This document shows positions 62,298 through 64,000 of a stretch of 64,000 bases of DNA, piece by piece. The notes under the pieces were generated by a model that did no database searches, had not been told where the DNA came from, and was given only the letters and a program-made list of their open reading frames with translations. The translations under genes were made by a program, and so were the position numbers. Source of the stretch: SP5GCR1 sp965199685 (GTDB taxonomy: Bacteria; Pseudomonadota; Gammaproteobacteria; Poriferisulfidales; Oxydemutatoraceae); assembly GCA_965199685.1 (NCBI GenBank), contig OZ241323.1, forward strand, positions 558,001 through 622,000, read 5' to 3'. Numbering within the stretch: position 1 is the first letter of the stretch; every line of letters starts with the position of its first letter.

Positions 62298-64000
62298 ATG
62301 GAACTGCAATCCTTAAAGCAGATGGTAAATAACTCAAGTGGCTTTTTGGGCATCAATCAAACAACAAAAGAGATTGAGGTTCAAGACACACATTTTTTCG
62401 GAAGGCTCGTAGTATGGATACGCTGTAAAATGAGTAGTAGCTACCGCCAAGCAATCAATGAAGCGCAGAATAAAATTCAAGAGGCCATGATGTCGGATAG
62501 AGTTTATGGTAGGTATTTCGTCATCAGAATAAGTCAAACCTCTCCCGATTATTTGACATTGAATAAGCCTATTTCAGTAAGGGCAGTCCGTACTTTTATA
62601 GCCGAAGTAGAGCATGACGCAGAGCAGGTGAAAAATGCAGAAGTTGCTACTGCAAAAAGAGAATGGAAACTCTCAGGCTTAAGAGATCAGATTGGCAAGT
62701 TGAGTGCGCGTACCCGCAAAGACGAAGATAACCAAGCGTTGGATGCAAAAGTCAACATCATATTAAGAGCAAAAGTCGCGGCCGAACCAGGTATCAACAT
62801 CACAGATATAAACCAAGAAGGGATCGGCGAGGAACTTTATAAAGAGGCGATTGCCGACGAAGCACATCTTCTTTCAATAACCGACGAGCGGCAAGTGGAA
62901 CCTTGGGTTTATAAGGTATTATCCGGCATATTAGAGCGGCGTGTTGGTGAGGCAAAGGGAAATCTACAATCTGTACTGCAAAAACGGTTATCCGAGGCAG
63001 CCTTACCGTCGGATATGCAACAGATAGTTGAACATACTATTCAAACATCGCAAATAGTTGACGAAGCTGGGCTTGATGCACACATCAACAAGATAATCTT
63101 ACAATTACATCAAGCAGATTTTGACAGCATGTTGGATTCGGCTTCTACGAAGTATGGTTTTAAGAAAGAGATTTTTAGCGCGGATGAAATGACGCAGGTG
63201 CTACCGAAATATTTATTGCAACGCGCAGATCAAAGATTATCATTCGCTTCGGTTCCCGAACATGCGATGGATTTTTTTCGCGAACAGGTGGAAAGGAAAA
63301 AAGCCGAGACGGAAGTATGGATAGCTAAGTGGAGCGGCACCGACGGCACACTGGTTGCCCAAGATGAATTTAAGGCACGTTTAGATCAGATGTTTAGCGA
63401 TAAAATTTCCAGCGAACCAGGCTTAAAACATGCAAATGTGTTGCTGTATCAAGTAGATGAAGAGATAAGCCGAGCAGCAACTGAGCATTTGATCGCAATA
63501 GCCACCGAAGCACAAGCAAGCGAGTTGGTCAATACGCTTATGTCCAATGTTTTGGATAAACGCATTGCTGAGGCACGCCTCAAGTTGCAAAAGAGGTTAA
63601 AAGAACATCTAGCTGAAGTTGGTGGCTTGCCGGCATCGGTTCGTGGTGAAATAGAAGCCGAGATCGATAGTATGAAGATAGCCACTGTTCCACAACTAAG
63701 CGAACGCGTCATAAACATCTTTTTGCAAAAAATAGACGGTGAGTTTAACAATATAGTAAAAGAAGTATCTAGGAAACATGGTTTTAGCCAATATGTACTT
63801 GCCGATTCTCAAACTAAAGAACAGTTGTTGCAAGATCTGAAAAGTGATTTGACCAAACATGCGAAAGATGAATTACTACCACTCACATTCACGCAGGCAC
63901 GTGGCAAGGCTGTCGAACATCTTTATCGGCAGAGGATTGATTTAGTCGGTGCTTGGGTTGAACGGTGGACTGGTGTGGACAGGAGCATCGCCGGTCGCCG
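62298..64000 (+). CDS. Large helical protein of unknown family (paralogue 3 of 3), cut by right window edge
   Basis: ATG 62298 with GGAGGGAG upstream; the frame stays open to the window end (567 complete codons). The N-terminal domain matches paralogues 1 and 2: MVNNSSGFLGINQTTKEIE, FFGRLVVWIRCK, YRQAINEAQNKI, KPISVRAVRTFIAEV. Unlike them it carries the central helical unit twice: once from about LERRVGEAKGNLQ and again from LDKRIAEARLKLQKRL...MKIATVPQLSERVINIFL. It is therefore longer than the other two. Unknown function. Confidence 0.78.
   Translation, partial: MELQSLKQMVNNSSGFLGINQTTKEIEVQDTHFFGRLVVWIRCKMSSSYRQAINEAQNKIQEAMMSDRVYGRYFVIRISQTSPDYLTLNKPISVRAVRTFIAEVEHDAEQVKNAEVATAKREWKLSGLRDQIGKLSARTRKDEDNQALDAKVNIILRAKVAAEPGINITDINQEGIGEELYKEAIADEAHLLSITDERQVEPWVYKVLSGILERRVGEAKGNLQSVLQKRLSEAALPSDMQQIVEHTIQTSQIVDEAGLDAHINKIILQLHQADFDSMLDSASTKYGFKKEIFSADEMTQVLPKYLLQRADQRLSFASVPEHAMDFFREQVERKKAETEVWIAKWSGTDGTLVAQDEFKARLDQMFSDKISSEPGLKHANVLLYQVDEEISRAATEHLIAIATEAQASELVNTLMSNVLDKRIAEARLKLQKRLKEHLAEVGGLPASVRGEIEAEIDSMKIATVPQLSERVINIFLQKIDGEFNNIVKEVSRKHGFSQYVLADSQTKEQLLQDLKSDLTKHAKDELLPLTFTQARGKAVEHLYRQRIDLVGAWVERWTGVDRSIAGR

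Overview
This window looks like a piece of a gammaproteobacterial chromosome. It has Gram-negative envelope genes (heptose-ADP biosynthesis hldE, soluble lytic transglycosylase slt, mlaC), the yajC-secD-secF Sec accessory operon, a short-form hisG, rne, and many ordinary housekeeping genes of proteobacterial type. Base composition is moderate, with one clearly AT-rich island at about 17.8-21.7 kb. I cannot name the genus. The many nested miniature repeats, frameshifted restriction genes and giant repeat-bearing exoproteins suggest a marine or host-associated bacterium with a fluid accessory genome, but that is inference.

Layout. 1-17.7 kb holds two giant secreted modular proteins in tandem. 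The first is cut by the left window edge. The second is complete at 4133 aa: signal peptide, subtilisin-like (S8) protease, P-domain, eight cadherin-like beta-sandwich domains, four GLUG-repeat blocks and an Ig/cadherin-like tail. Between them lies a small exported protein that resembles a stand-alone S8 propeptide. The last ~4.4 kb of the two giants are near copies of each other. 17.7-21.7 kb is an AT-rich island beside a tRNA-Ser(GGA): a small unknown protein, a decayed IS1595-type transposase, a beta-class DNA methyltransferase overlapping a PD-(D/E)XK nuclease, a C5-methyltransferase remnant, and an NgoFVII-type restriction endonuclease broken in an A8 tract.

21.8-47.5 kb is mostly housekeeping: a BtuF-like binding protein, yajC-secD-secF, a Sel1 protein, then a reverse-strand cluster rne-cysS-yidD-hisI (the first three overlap by ATGA), then mlaC-murA-hisG-(repeat)-DAHP synthase-hisD-NIF3, a lipoprotein, a CbiX-like protein, a YbaN-like protein, metX, a small membrane coiled-coil protein, oligopeptidase B, purE-(repeat)-purK and an AcuI/YhdH reductase. 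47.7-51.7 kb carries two tandem paralogous membrane-anchored TPR proteins. They are followed by an AAA/DUF4143 ATPase, ilvE, hldE and slt. From 58.0 kb to the right edge run three consecutive paralogues of a large helical protein family I do not recognise; the third runs off the window.

About a dozen intergenic gaps are filled by mosaics of short dispersed repeats. One is a ~140-150 bp MITE-like element with GGGRCTGTTGAAAAAGT inverted ends. At four loci it sits at exactly the same point inside another palindromic repeat, with a 4-5 bp target duplication. Three uninterrupted copies of that target palindrome are also present, so the insertion can be read directly. This nested system, the split-propeptide giant protease and the three-paralogue array at the right end are the most notable features.
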